From positions 1 through 64,000 of the forward strand of contig DAHUZJ010000104.1 in assembly GCA_027306585.1 (NCBI GenBank): a DNA stretch of 64,000 bases. Reading direction: 5' to 3'. A program made the translations under genes and the position numbers. Positions 25,321 to 36,572 of the stretch are shown here, piece by piece. This DNA is from Acidimicrobiaceae bacterium (GTDB lineage Bacteria > Actinomycetota > Acidimicrobiia > Acidimicrobiales > RAAP-2). Each line of letters opens with the position of its first letter. Position 1 is the stretch's first letter. A model generated the notes under the pieces. The model was not told where the DNA came from. It searched no databases and saw nothing but the letters and a program-made list of their open reading frames with translations.

Positions 25321-26580
25321 TCAGCCCTGGCGGCCCGACCGGGGCGCCGTCGTAGTGGTCGTTGCGTGGTGGCCCGACGTCGTGGTGGGGTGGCTGCCGG
25401 CCCCCGGCCGCGTCGTGGTGGTGGTCGGATGGCGGGACGACCGAGGCGGGGCGGTCGTCGTGGTCGTGGTCGTGGGCGGCGGGGCGGAGTTGGGCGCCAC
25501 CTTCACCGCGAAGGTGCGTGAGGTCGTGCTGCCCGGCACCTCGCCGGCGGGCGGCGTGACCGCCACCGTGAGCTGGTAGCTGCGCCCGGCGACAATCGGA
25601 ACCACGCCGAGGCCGACGGCCTCGGAGGCCCCGGGCGCCAGTGCGACCGACGCCGTGCGCTGGGACGTGCGCCCACCGGCGGCGGGCTGGACCGATGCGG
25701 TGACCACGAGCCCGTGCTCCCCCACGTTGCCGTCGTTGGCCACGACCACCGTCACCCGGAGCGACGAGGTCGGCGGCAGGGTTGCTGCTCCCGCCGAGGC
25801 GCCCGGCGTGGGCACCGGTGCCGGTGTGACGTCGATGGCTGTGGGAACGAGCACGACCTGGTGGCGCGCCGCCAGCTTGGGGGCACCCGCCAACTGTTCG
25901 GCTGCGGTCAGCGCCGGGCCGGACGACCACCCGGCGGTGTTGCGAACCCAGCGGGACGCCGGCAGCCGGGCGCCGCCCGGGGCACGGGCGAAGCCATGGC
26001 GGACCCGTCCGTAGGTGCGGTCGGCCTGCTCGAGCAACGCCCCGACCCGCCCGAGGGCGGACGCCGCCTGTGACGCCGTCAAGACGACGCTCCCGTTCGC
26101 GCCCCCCGTTTCGGGATTGGTCGCCCCCTGGGCTGTCTGGATCGGCAGCGGCGCCATCCCCAGCAGGCCGTCGACGGCCGAACGCAAGTCCGCCGCCGCC
26201 CGCGCCCGGTCGGCCAAGACCGCAGCGAACCGAGGCCCGAGGCTGCCCCAGGGTTCCGGTGGCGAGAGAGCAGCGGCAGCCTGGGCCTGTTGGTCGGTTG
26301 TCCGGACCAAGAGGTCGAGCGTCGATTCGAGCGCCCGTCGTGTCTGGCTGGTCCAGCCCGCCAGCAGGCGTCGCAGGTCCCCGGCGGTCTGGTTCGACTG
26401 GTCGACGACGACGGCACCCTGCGCGGCGTACGACCGGTCGACGGAGCGCCAGTAGGAGGTCGACACCGCGCCGACACGGACCAGGCCCCCGACAAGGAGG
26501 GCCAGGACCAGCACCACGAGGGCGATCCCCACGACGGTCGCGGGCCGTGCACGTCGGCGACGCCGGTCGACGGGTGACAT
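25321..26580 (-). CDS. Membrane-anchored protein with threonine-rich tail, function unknown
   Basis: 419 residues. A short basic N-terminus is followed by one membrane segment at about residues 15-37, then a helical extracytoplasmic part rich in Ala, Leu, Arg and Gln (about 45-215). Next comes a beta-rich segment at about 245-365 resembling a CARDB-type adhesion or assembly domain (SLRVTVVVANDGNVGEHGL). The last 55 residues are runs of Thr with Pro, His and Arg, a likely glycosylated or wall-spanning tail common in acidimicrobial surface proteins. It lies between gltA and the sulfoquinovose gene. I do not recognise a named family for the whole protein. Confidence 0.75.
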   Translation of the reverse strand: MSPVDRRRRRARPATVVGIALVVLVLALLVGGLVRVGAVSTSYWRSVDRSYAAQGAVVVDQSNQTAGDLRRLLAGWTSQTRRALESTLDLLVRTTDQQAQAAAALSPPEPWGSLGPRFAAVLADRARAAADLRSAVDGLLGMAPLPIQTAQGATNPETGGANGSVVLTASQAASALGRVGALLEQADRTYGRVRHGFARAPGGARLPASRWVRNTAGWSSGPALTAAEQLAGAPKLAARHQVVLVPTAIDVTPAPVPTPGASAGAATLPPTSSLRVTVVVANDGNVGEHGLVVTASVQPAAGGRTSQRTASVALAPGASEAVGLGVVPIVAGRSYQLTVAVTPPAGEVPGSTTSRTFAVKVAPNSAPPPTTTTTTTAPPRSSRHPTTTTTRPGAGSHPTTTSGHHATTTTTAPRSGRQG

Positions 26581-26649
26581 CGGCGCCTGACGCTACCGCC
26601 CGCGCCCGGTCCCGGGGTCCGCGCGGTCCGCGCGGGCAGCGCGGTCCGG

Positions 26650-27921
<1,272 letters not shown>

Positions 27922-28122
27922 CAGTTCGCCAGTGCCATGCGCCAGTTCGGACGACCCGAGCCGTCCAGCGGTAATCCAATTGCAACGTACATCCTGCACC
28001 TGGGAATGACCTGTGAGGCTCATAACGGCCTCGTAATTGCTCCTCTGCCAGGCCAGTCAGCAGGGCCGCGGGTGAGCCGGACCCCCAGGTGGGCGTCACA
28101 CCCCGCACCTACCATCTCAGCG
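27922..28122. other. Divergent gap between sqdB and the AddB-like gene
   Basis: 200 bases, with an AT-richer island at about 27970-28045 that stands out from the GC-rich surroundings and should hold both divergent promoters. I see TTGCAA at 27980-27985 and CATAAC at 28021-28026, but no well-spaced pair. Confidence 0.35.
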
Positions 28123-31100
28123 GTGACGCTTCGGGTGGAGTGGGTGGGCTACGGCCCGGCGGCGGCGGCCCGCTTGCGTGCTGCCGTCCGCGGGGCCAAG
28201 GCCGGCGAGCCGCTGGCCGAGGTCGCGGTGGTCGTGGCCTCCAACCATGTGGGCGTCGCGGCGCGGCGGCTCCTCGGCTCGGCCCGGCTCGGTGCCGGAG
28301 GGTCGCAGGCCTCCGGGATCGCCGCGGTCACCTTCCTCACCCTCTACCGGCTAGCGGAGCTGCTGGGCGCCGTCCGCCTCGCCGAGCGGGGGCGTCGTCC
28401 GGTCTCCACCCCCGTGATCGCCGCCGCCGTCCGGGCAGCGCTGCGCGACGATCCCGGGGTCTTTCACCAGGTCGCCGAGCACGCGGCGACCGAAGCGGCG
28501 CTGGTCACCGGTTACCAGGACCTTCGGCCGCTCCCAGAGGAGCTGCTCGACCGGCTCGCCGCACGCAGCCGACGCGCCGCCGATGTGGTCCGTCTCCACC
28601 GAGACGTCCGCCGCCGCCTCTCGGGGGACTTCTCGGACGAGGAGGACCTCGTCGCGGCGGCGGGCGAAGCGCTCGACGCCGGGGATGCTCGGGTCGCCGA
28701 ATTGGTCGTCGTCCACCTGCCGCGGCGCTTCACCCTCCACGGGGCCGGGCTCCTGCGTGCCGTCGCCCGCAGGACCGACGTCCTGGTGCTCGCCGGCTCG
28801 ACCGGGACATCGCGTGCCGACGGGGACGTGGCCCGCACGCTGGGCCTGCTGGTGGACGCACCTCCTCCGCCGAGCGGGTCGAGCGACAAGGGGGCGGGAC
28901 GGCCGAGGATCGACGCGACACCGGAACGGGTGCGCATCGTCACCGTGTCCGACGCCGACGAGGAGGTCCGGCTCGCGGTTCGGGCGATCGTCGAGGCGGC
29001 GCGCAGCGGCACGCCGCTCGAGCGCGTCGCCGTGCTGTACGGCTCCGCCGACCCCTACGGACGGCTCGTGCGCGAGCAGCTCGCTGCGGCCGGGATACCG
29101 GCCAACGGCGCCGCCGAGGTACCGCTCGCCGCTCGGGTCGCCGGACGGACGCTGCTCGGCCTGCTCGCCCTCCCTGCCACGGGGTTCGGGCGGGAGGACG
29201 TGTTCGCCTGGCTCGCCGGCGCCCCCGTTCGGCACGCCGGGCGACCCGTGCGGGTGGCAGCCTGGGAGCGCCTGTCCCGTGAGGCCGGCGTGGTGGCCGG
29301 TCGCGACGACTGGGACCGCCGGCTCGCAACGGTGGTAGCGGAGCGACGGGAGGGGGCCCGTCTGGCGAGCTCCGATCCCGACGCGCCGACATGGCGCGCC
29401 GGGCGCTTCCTCCAGGACGCGGCGCTCGCCACAGGGCTGCGCAGCTTCGTCCTGGCGACCGCCGACGACGTGGTGACGGCCGCCTCCCGCCAGCGACGGT
29501 GGTCGGAGCACGCAGCCTGGGCCCGGCGCCGCCTCCGCGACCTCCTCGGTGGAACAGCGGAGCGGGAGCAATGGCCCGCAGACGAGCGGACCGGTGCCGA
29601 GCACACCGAGCGAGCCCTCGACCGCCTGGCTGCGCTCGACAGCGTGGAAGGCCCGGTGGAGCTCGACGTGTTCCACCGTGCGCTGCAACTGGAGCTGGCA
29701 GCCGACGCCGGACGGACCGGGCGGATCGGGCGGGGAGTGACCGTGGGTGGCGTCGCGATGGGCGTCGGGCTCGACCTCGACCTCGTCGTGCTCCTCGGCA
29801 TGGCGGAGGGCTCCCTCCCCTCCCCTGTCCGGGAGGACCCCCTGCTGCCCGACCACGAGCGTGAGGCGGCCGGTGGGCTGCTGGCGCTCCGCTCCGAGGA
29901 AGTCGAGCGCCAGCACCACGACCTGCTGGCGACCCTTGCCGGCGCCGCCCGGCACGTCCTCTGCGTGCCGCGCGGGGACCTGCGACGGAGCGCCGATCGG
30001 GTCCCGTCCCGGTGGGTGCTGGACGTGGCCGCCTCCTTGGAAGGACGGCGCCTCTCGTCGGCGGAGCTCCTCGCCGGTGCCTGGCCGTGGCTGGAGCACG
30101 TGTCCTCGTTCGAGCACGGGTTGCGCCTCGCCGCCTTTCCGGCCACGGCACAGGAGCACCGGCTCCGGTCCCTCCTGGCGGTGAGCGCCGGCGCCCGTGA
30201 CGGCGCCCGAGGAGGCAGCCGGCTCGAGGGTGCCAGGTTGCCGGTCGACGATCCGGTGCTCGCGGCCGGGGTCGCCATGGCCATCGGCCGCCGGAGCCAG
30301 CGCTTCACGCGCTTCGACGGGAACCTGGCAGGTCTGCAGCTCCCCTCCCCTGCCGAGGGGGTCACGTCGGCCACCCGTCTCGAGGGATGGGCCCGGTGCC
30401 CGTTCGCCTACTTCGCACGCGAGCTGCTGCGGGTCGAGCCCGTGGAGAACCCCGAGGACCGGCTGCGCATCTCACCCCTCGTCCGGGGCACCCTCGTCCA
30501 CGCCGTGCTGGAGCGCTTCGTCGCCGAGGTCCTCCGTCGGCGCCCGGAGGAGCAGCCTGGCCCGGACGACCCGTGGACGGAGGCCGACCGTCGACGGCTG
30601 CTCGAGATCGCCGAGGAGGAGTGCGGGCTCATCGAGGCCCATGGGCAGGTGGGCAGGCCACTCTTCTGGCGGCGGGACCGACGGCGGCTCCTGGCCGACC
30701 TCGAGCAGTTCCTCCTCGCCGACAGCGCCATGAGGGCGCGGCGGCGCACCCGTCCGGTGGCGGCAGAGCTGGCGTTCGGTCTGCCCGGGTCCTCGGTGCC
30801 GCACGCGGCGCTCCCGCTTGCGGACGGGCGAACCGTGCGCTTTCGAGGAAGAGCCGACCGGCTCGACCTGGCCGCGGACGGGTCCCTCGAGGTCCTCGAC
30901 TACAAGACCGGGAGCGCCAGCCCGTACGCCGGCCTCGGCGCCGACGACCCGGACGCCGGTGGCCGGCGTCTCCAGCTCGCCGTCTACGCCTTGGCAGCCC
31001 GCCTCCACGCCGGACGCCCCGACGCACCCGTGTGCTCCGAGTACTGGTTCACCTCGGCACGCGGCGACTTCCAGCGCATCGGGTACCCGGTGACCGCCGA

Positions 31101-31422
31101 CGTCCTCGAACGGGTCGGCCAGACCGTCGGGCAGATGGTCGACGGCATCGAGGCGGGCGTGTTCCCGCCCTTCCCGGATGCGGCCAACGGGATCGTAACG
31201 TGCCCCTATTGCGACCCCGATGGGCTCGGCGTCGCGGACCTGCGGCGTCAGCTCGAACGCAAGCGCGGCGACTCGGCGCTTGCCTCGTTCCTCGCCCTGG
31301 CCGAGGGCCCCGCCGACGGGGATGCCGAGAGCACCGACGCCGCCGGGGACCGGGCCGGGGCCGGGGACGAGGGCGGGGCGACCGACGGGACCACTGAACC
31401 GACCGGGAGGGACCGTGGCTGA
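28123..31422 (+). CDS. addB: AddB-like subunit: inactivated helicase plus PD-(D/E)XK nuclease
   Basis: 1099 residues, a partner of the following UvrD-type helicase-nuclease in double-strand-break end resection. The N-terminal segment where AddB carries a P-loop reads VEWVGYGPAAAARL and has no GK[ST], so the first motor is inactive. The C-terminal nuclease has GRADRLD at about 913 and VLDYKTG at about 924. The AddB iron-sulfur cluster needs one Cys before and three after the nuclease core; here C759 (RCPFAYF) and C1027/C1030 (CPYC) are present, but no third downstream Cys is near. GTG start; overlaps the next gene by eight bases. Confidence 0.85.
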   Translation: MTLRVEWVGYGPAAAARLRAAVRGAKAGEPLAEVAVVVASNHVGVAARRLLGSARLGAGGSQASGIAAVTFLTLYRLAELLGAVRLAERGRRPVSTPVIAAAVRAALRDDPGVFHQVAEHAATEAALVTGYQDLRPLPEELLDRLAARSRRAADVVRLHRDVRRRLSGDFSDEEDLVAAAGEALDAGDARVAELVVVHLPRRFTLHGAGLLRAVARRTDVLVLAGSTGTSRADGDVARTLGLLVDAPPPPSGSSDKGAGRPRIDATPERVRIVTVSDADEEVRLAVRAIVEAARSGTPLERVAVLYGSADPYGRLVREQLAAAGIPANGAAEVPLAARVAGRTLLGLLALPATGFGREDVFAWLAGAPVRHAGRPVRVAAWERLSREAGVVAGRDDWDRRLATVVAERREGARLASSDPDAPTWRAGRFLQDAALATGLRSFVLATADDVVTAASRQRRWSEHAAWARRRLRDLLGGTAEREQWPADERTGAEHTERALDRLAALDSVEGPVELDVFHRALQLELAADAGRTGRIGRGVTVGGVAMGVGLDLDLVVLLGMAEGSLPSPVREDPLLPDHEREAAGGLLALRSEEVERQHHDLLATLAGAARHVLCVPRGDLRRSADRVPSRWVLDVAASLEGRRLSSAELLAGAWPWLEHVSSFEHGLRLAAFPATAQEHRLRSLLAVSAGARDGARGGSRLEGARLPVDDPVLAAGVAMAIGRRSQRFTRFDGNLAGLQLPSPAEGVTSATRLEGWARCPFAYFARELLRVEPVENPEDRLRISPLVRGTLVHAVLERFVAEVLRRRPEEQPGPDDPWTEADRRRLLEIAEEECGLIEAHGQVGRPLFWRRDRRRLLADLEQFLLADSAMRARRRTRPVAAELAFGLPGSSVPHAALPLADGRTVRFRGRADRLDLAADGSLEVLDYKTGSASPYAGLGADDPDAGGRRLQLAVYALAARLHAGRPDAPVCSEYWFTSARGDFQRIGYPVTADVLERVGQTVGQMVDGIEAGVFPPFPDAANGIVTCPYCDPDGLGVADLRRQLERKRGDSALASFLALAEGPADGDAESTDAAGDRAGAGDEGGATDGTTEPTGRDRG

Positions 31423-34400
31423 GCGCGCCGTGCCGGAGGGCGCCCGGCCGGAGGGCGCTGTGCCGGCCCCGGACCTTCCCGACGAGAGAGATCGGGACAG
31501 GATCCGAACGGACCTCGGGTCGACCCTCTTCGTGGACGCCGGCGCCGGGTCGGGGAAGACCTCGGCCCTCGTCGGGCGCGTGGTGGCGCTCGTCGCCAGC
31601 GGCGAGGTGGAGCTGGCGCAGGTCGCGGCCATCACGTTCACCGAGAAGGCGGCCGCCGAGCTGCGCGATCGGGTCCGGGACGAGCTCGTGGAGCAGGCCG
31701 AGGGTCACGCCGGCACTTCGGCGGCCGCTCGGTGTGCCACGGCGCTCGACCAGCTCGATGCGGCGGCCCTGGGCACCCTGCACGCCTTCGCCCAACGGAT
31801 CCTGCGCGAGCACCCGGTCGAGGCCGGCCTCCCACCGCATCTCGAGGTCCTGGACGAGGTGAGCTCGGCCGTCGCCTTCGAACACCGCTGGTCGGTCTTC
31901 CAGGACGAGCTGCTCGCCGATCCACAGCTGAGCCGCAGCCTCTTGCTCTTCTTCGCCACCGGCGTGCCCCCCGAGGCGCTCCGATCCCTGGCGCAGGTCT
32001 TCGAGGACAACTGGGACCTGGTGGAGGAACGGGTGGCGGAGACGGCCCCCGAGCCACCGTCGGTCCACGCGCTCTTCGCGCCGGTCATCGACGAGGCCCG
32101 CGCCTTGCGGACCGAGCGGTGTGCCGACCCCGCAGACAAGCTGTGCCAGCGGATCACCGCCCTCGCCACGGCGCTCGAGCAGCTGGGCGGCCTAGGGGAC
32201 GAGCTCGATCTCCTCGAGGGGATCGGGCCGGAAGCGCGCCGCCGGATGCCGAGCTTCAAGGTCGGGGCGACCGGCAGCAAGAAGGCGTGGACCGACGTGC
32301 AAGCGGTGCGAAGCCGGGTCACGGCATTGGGTGAGCGGTTGGACGCCGTACGCGAGGTGGTCGTGACCGCCTGCGCCCATCGTCTCGCCGCCACCCTCCG
32401 CCGGTTCACGCTCGAGTCGGCCCATGCGCGTCGTGGCACCGGGCAGCTGCAGTTCCACGACCTCTTGGTGTTGGCCCGCGCGCTCGTGCGCGACCCCGAG
32501 CACGGTCCTGCCGTCCGGCTGCGATTGCACGACCGCTACCGCCGACTGCTGCTCGACGAGGTCCAGGACACGGACCCCATCCAGATCGAGCTGGCCGTGC
32601 GCATCGCCGCAGCACAACCGGGCGACACCTCCGCCGGGAGGCTCCCCTGGCAGGAGGTGGAAGTGGCGCCGGGACACCTCTTCTTGGTCGGGGACCCGAA
32701 GCAGTCCATCTACCGCTTCCGGCGTGCCGACATCGCCACCTTCCTCGAGGCCGCCGACCACCTCGGCGGTCGCCGAGGCCGGGTGACCTTGACGGCCAAC
32801 TTCCGGACCGTGCAACCGGTGATCGAGTGGGTGAACGCCACGTTCGGCGAGCTCATGGGCTCGCGCGGAGCACCCTCTGCCGGGAGGACCCCGTCCCAAC
32901 CGCCCTACGTGGCACTGGACCCGACCCGGCCGGCACCCGTGGTCGGTCCGGCAGTTGCGATCGCGGGCCGGTCCGCGCACCCGGTGGGCACTCGGGCACA
33001 CGAGCTGCGGGCTGCGGAGGCAGCCGGCGTCGCGGCGACCGTCGCCCGGGTCGTGCAGGAGGGGTGGAGCGTCGGGGACCACACCGGTGGTGGTGGCGAG
33101 GGCGGCGACGGTGGCGGCCCGCCGCGAAGCGCCCGCCTGGGTGACATCACGATCCTCGTCCCCACCCGGACGTCGCTGCCGTTCCTCGAGGCTGCACTGG
33201 AGGACGGCGGGATCCCGTTCCGAACGGAATCGAGCTCGCTCGTCTACGCCACCCGAGTGGTGCGCGACGTCCTCATGGTGGCCCGGGCGGTCGACGACCC
33301 CTCCGACCTCCTGGCCGTCGTCTCTGCGCTGCGCACGCCCCTCTTCGGCTGCGGCGACGACGATCTCTTCCGCTTCGCCCGAGAGCGCGGCGGGCGCTGG
33401 GACTACCCCGAGGAGCAGCCGGCGTCGGTCCCGGCCGATGACCCGGTCCACGCCGGGCTGCGCTACCTGCGGTCCCTCTTCCACCAACGGCACTGGCTGG
33501 CGCCGTCGGAGCTCCTCGACCGCGTCGCGCGCGACCGCCGGGCCTTCGAGCTCGGCTTCGTCGAAGGTCGCCCGCGCGACGTGTGGCGGCGCCTGCGCTT
33601 CGTCGTCGACCAGGCGCGGGCATGGCACGGTGCCACGGGCGGGAACCTCCGGGAGTACCTGGCATGGGTGACCCGGCAGGCTGCCGAGAGCGGCCGAGCG
33701 CCGGAGGCCGTCCTTCCCGAGACCGACGACGACGCCGTCCGGATCATGACCATCCACGCGGCCAAGGGCCTCGAGTTCCCCGTGACCATCGTCTGCGGCT
33801 TGACCGGAGGACCCGGCGGTGCGCCGGCCACGGCGGAGGCGGTGTTCCCGCCGGACGACGAGGTCGCCTACCGCTTCCACGGCGGCGGCACGACCGCTGG
33901 GTTCGCCCGGTGGCAGGAGGCCGACGAGCAGCTCGAGCTCGACGAACGCATCCGGTTGCTCTACGTGGCCTGCACCCGTGCCCGCGACCACCTGGTCGTG
34001 TCGGTGCACCGCCGGACGCGGGCCACGCAGCCCGATCCGGCACGCCGCACCGACGCCGAGCTGCTCGTTGCCGGCATGGGTGCGGCGGTCCTGGCTGCGC
34101 TTCCCGACGCCGTGGCCGGGGCTGCGATCCTCGCCCCGTCGCCGGTCGGTCCTCCGGCCCCGCCGCCGCCCTTCGTCGAGTGGGACGCCGAGCGGGAGGC
34201 CGCCCTCGCCCGAGCGGCGCAGCCACGGACGGTGGCCGCGACCAGCCTCACCGAAGAAGGCGAGCCCGACGGGGCGGGGGTCGCCGCCTGGGGCGGTCCG
34301 GACGACACGGTCGACCTCGGGCTCCGAAAGCACCCACGCGACCTGGACCTTCCCCCGTGGCTCAAGGGCCGCTACGGCAGCGCGGTGGGGCGGGCCGTGC

Positions 34401-34906
34401 ACGGCGCCCTCCAGGTGGTCGACCTCGCCACCGGGGCGGGCCTCGAGGCCGCCGTCATCTCGCAGTGCGAGGCGGAGGCCGTGGGCAACCGGGTCGCCGA
34501 TGTCCGCCGCCTCGTCGCGGCGGCGCTCGGCTCGCCGACCGTCGCTCGCGCCGCGACCGGCCGCTACTGGCGGGAGGTCTACGTCTGCACCCCCGTCGGC
34601 GAGCAGCTGCTCGAGGGCTACCTCGACCTGCTCGCCCGCACCCCTGACGGACTGCTCATCGTCGACTACAAGACGGCGGGCACTTCGGACCCCGCGGAGC
34701 TCGACCGCCGCGTCGGGTGCTACCGCAACCAGGGTGCGGCGTACGCGCTGGCGGCCGCCGCAACCTCGGGCGAGGCCGTGGCCGGGGTGACGTTCGTCTT
34801 CCTGACGCCCGAGGGCGCGGTCGAACGGGACCTGCCAGACCTCGACGCGGCAGTGGCGCACGTGCGCCGGCTCGTCGCCGCGGGTCGCGAGCCGCGGGCG
34901 GGCTGA
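31415..34906 (+). CDS. addA: AddA-like UvrD/RecB-family helicase-nuclease
   Basis: 1163-residue superfamily 1A helicase with a C-terminal nuclease. Walker A AGAGSGKT is at about residues 43-50, motif II LLLDEVQDTD at about 377, motif III VGDPKQSIYRFRRAD, motif V MTIHAAKGLEFP near 780 and motif VI LYVACTRARDHL near 850. Nuclease residues are in EGYLDLL (about 1067) and IVDYKTA (about 1081). GTG at 31415, with GGGAGGGA upstream, lies inside the end of the AddB-like gene. Both subunits carry nuclease motifs, which is the AddAB rather than RecBCD arrangement. Mycobacterial AdnAB is an alternative, but there both subunits have motor motifs. Confidence 0.88.
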   Translation: MAERAVPEGARPEGAVPAPDLPDERDRDRIRTDLGSTLFVDAGAGSGKTSALVGRVVALVASGEVELAQVAAITFTEKAAAELRDRVRDELVEQAEGHAGTSAAARCATALDQLDAAALGTLHAFAQRILREHPVEAGLPPHLEVLDEVSSAVAFEHRWSVFQDELLADPQLSRSLLLFFATGVPPEALRSLAQVFEDNWDLVEERVAETAPEPPSVHALFAPVIDEARALRTERCADPADKLCQRITALATALEQLGGLGDELDLLEGIGPEARRRMPSFKVGATGSKKAWTDVQAVRSRVTALGERLDAVREVVVTACAHRLAATLRRFTLESAHARRGTGQLQFHDLLVLARALVRDPEHGPAVRLRLHDRYRRLLLDEVQDTDPIQIELAVRIAAAQPGDTSAGRLPWQEVEVAPGHLFLVGDPKQSIYRFRRADIATFLEAADHLGGRRGRVTLTANFRTVQPVIEWVNATFGELMGSRGAPSAGRTPSQPPYVALDPTRPAPVVGPAVAIAGRSAHPVGTRAHELRAAEAAGVAATVARVVQEGWSVGDHTGGGGEGGDGGGPPRSARLGDITILVPTRTSLPFLEAALEDGGIPFRTESSSLVYATRVVRDVLMVARAVDDPSDLLAVVSALRTPLFGCGDDDLFRFARERGGRWDYPEEQPASVPADDPVHAGLRYLRSLFHQRHWLAPSELLDRVARDRRAFELGFVEGRPRDVWRRLRFVVDQARAWHGATGGNLREYLAWVTRQAAESGRAPEAVLPETDDDAVRIMTIHAAKGLEFPVTIVCGLTGGPGGAPATAEAVFPPDDEVAYRFHGGGTTAGFARWQEADEQLELDERIRLLYVACTRARDHLVVSVHRRTRATQPDPARRTDAELLVAGMGAAVLAALPDAVAGAAILAPSPVGPPAPPPPFVEWDAEREAALARAAQPRTVAATSLTEEGEPDGAGVAAWGGPDDTVDLGLRKHPRDLDLPPWLKGRYGSAVGRAVHGALQVVDLATGAGLEAAVISQCEAEAVGNRVADVRRLVAAALGSPTVARAATGRYWREVYVCTPVGEQLLEGYLDLLARTPDGLLIVDYKTAGTSDPAELDRRVGCYRNQGAAYALAAAATSGEAVAGVTFVFLTPEGAVERDLPDLDAAVAHVRRLVAAGREPRAG

Positions 34907-34940
34907 ACGGATCACGGCGACCCGGTGGGGGCGGTCGGGC

Positions 34941-36410
34941 TCAGGAGGTCACGGCGTCGGCTGTCTTCAGGTCACGGGCACCACCGTATGACCCGTCCTC
35001 CGTCGACGCCGCCAGCGCCGCTGGATCAGACGCCGGCGACGCGGGCGCCACCAGCTCTGGCGCCTGGAGCAGGCGCGGGGCAGCCTCCACCGGCTCGACC
35101 GGGACCAGCTCCTCGGACTCGAGCCCGGCCCCGAGCTCGGGGAACTTGCGGGCGGTCACGAGGACGCGCGACTCGAGCGAACCGACGGTCTGGTTGAAGG
35201 CCTCCACCGTGGCGGTCAAGCTGCGCTGCAGCTTCGCCAGGTGGCCGCCCATCCGGCGGAGCCGGTCGTAGAGCTCGGCTCCGAGCTTCTGGACCTCACG
35301 GGCGTTGTCGGCGAGGACTTCCTGCCGCCAGCCGTACGCCACCGTGCGGAGGAGGGCGATCAGCATGGTGGGGGTCGTCAGGAGAACGCCGTTGGCCATG
35401 GCGTGCTCTTGGAGCGCCGGGTCCTGCTCGTAGGCGGCCGACAGCAGCGAGTCCCCGGGGACGAACACGACCACCTGCTCGGCCGAGCTGCCGACATGGC
35501 GCCAGTACTCACGCTTGGTCATCTGGTCCACGTGGTCGCGCAGCTGGCGGGCGTGGTGCACCAGGTGCGTCTTGCGCGCCTCGTCGTCCTCCGCCTCGAG
35601 GGCCCGCAGGTACGCGTCCAGGGGCACCTTGGCGTCGACCACGATCTCGCCCCCACCGGGCAGGTGCACGAGCATGTCCGGCCGCAGCCGGCCGTCCTCG
35701 CCCGCCGTCCGGACCTGCTCGTCGAAGTCGCAGTGGAGCAGCATGCCCGCCATCTCGACGACCCGGCGCAGCTGCACCTCTCCCCAGCGCCCGCGGGTCT
35801 GCGGCGACCTCAGCGCCGTGACCAGCTGTCGGGTCTCGCGCTGGAGCTGCTCTTGGGACTGCCCCAGCTGGGTGATGCGCGTGGTGAGCTCCGAGTAGGC
35901 CCCCTTTCGATCGAGCTCCAGCTGGCGCAGCCCCACTTCGTACTTGGCGAGCGTGTCCTTGAACGGTGCCAGGAGGTGGGAAATGGCCTGCTGGCGTTGG
36001 GCCAGGTCCCCGGCGGCCGTCTCCTGGGCCTGGCGCAGGCGCTGGTCCGCCAGGGCGAGGAACCGCTCATTGTTCTCCTCGAGGGCCCTTCCAGAGAGCT
36101 CGGCGAACGACCCCACCAGCCGCTGGCGGTCCTCCTCCCAGGCGGCGGCCCGGACCTCGGCCGTCGTCCGGGCGAGGTCGACCTCCGCCGCCAGCCGCTC
36201 GCGCTCGGCGTCCGCCGTCCGGAGCTCGCCCCGCAGGCCTTCGAGCTGCGCCGTGAGGACGGCGGCCGCCTGCTGCGCGTCGGTCAGCCGCGCCTCGGTG
36301 GCGAGGGCGTCGGCCTTCGCCCGGGCGTGGCGCTGCGACGCGGCGAGATAGCCGACCACGACCCCGACGACGATCCCGGCGAACAGACCGACCAGCACTC
36401 CCGTCGTCAT
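34941..36410 (-). CDS. rmuC: DNA recombination protein RmuC
   Basis: 489 residues: one N-terminal membrane anchor (about 4-24), a long coiled coil (about 27-190) and the RmuC nuclease-like domain with TRGRWGEVQLRRVVEMAGM near 205 and VVDAKVPLDAY near 260. The tail after 430 is Ala/Pro-rich. RmuC limits recombination at inverted repeats and was shown elsewhere to restrain DNA rearrangement. It is convergent with the AddAB pair, 34 bases apart, so three recombination genes sit together. Confidence 0.92.
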   Translation of the reverse strand: MTTGVLVGLFAGIVVGVVVGYLAASQRHARAKADALATEARLTDAQQAAAVLTAQLEGLRGELRTADAERERLAAEVDLARTTAEVRAAAWEEDRQRLVGSFAELSGRALEENNERFLALADQRLRQAQETAAGDLAQRQQAISHLLAPFKDTLAKYEVGLRQLELDRKGAYSELTTRITQLGQSQEQLQRETRQLVTALRSPQTRGRWGEVQLRRVVEMAGMLLHCDFDEQVRTAGEDGRLRPDMLVHLPGGGEIVVDAKVPLDAYLRALEAEDDEARKTHLVHHARQLRDHVDQMTKREYWRHVGSSAEQVVVFVPGDSLLSAAYEQDPALQEHAMANGVLLTTPTMLIALLRTVAYGWRQEVLADNAREVQKLGAELYDRLRRMGGHLAKLQRSLTATVEAFNQTVGSLESRVLVTARKFPELGAGLESEELVPVEPVEAAPRLLQAPELVAPASPASDPAALAASTEDGSYGGARDLKTADAVTS

Positions 36411-36572
36411 CGTGCCCCTCCTGTCCCGAGTGCCGCCACGGGGCCACAGTACCGAGGGGGTGCCTCACTCCCCGTGGACGCACGGACGAACCGACTCCGG
36501 CCGTACCGGCAAAGGAGGCCGGCAGACGCCGAAGAGGCGCCGCCCACCCGGCACCGGAGGTACGGTGGCCCG

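Noticed and set aside
31415..34906. RecB of a RecBCD complex or AdnA/AdnB
   Set aside because: The partner has a nuclease domain but no visible motor P-loop, which fits AddAB better than RecBCD (one nuclease) or AdnAB (two motors).
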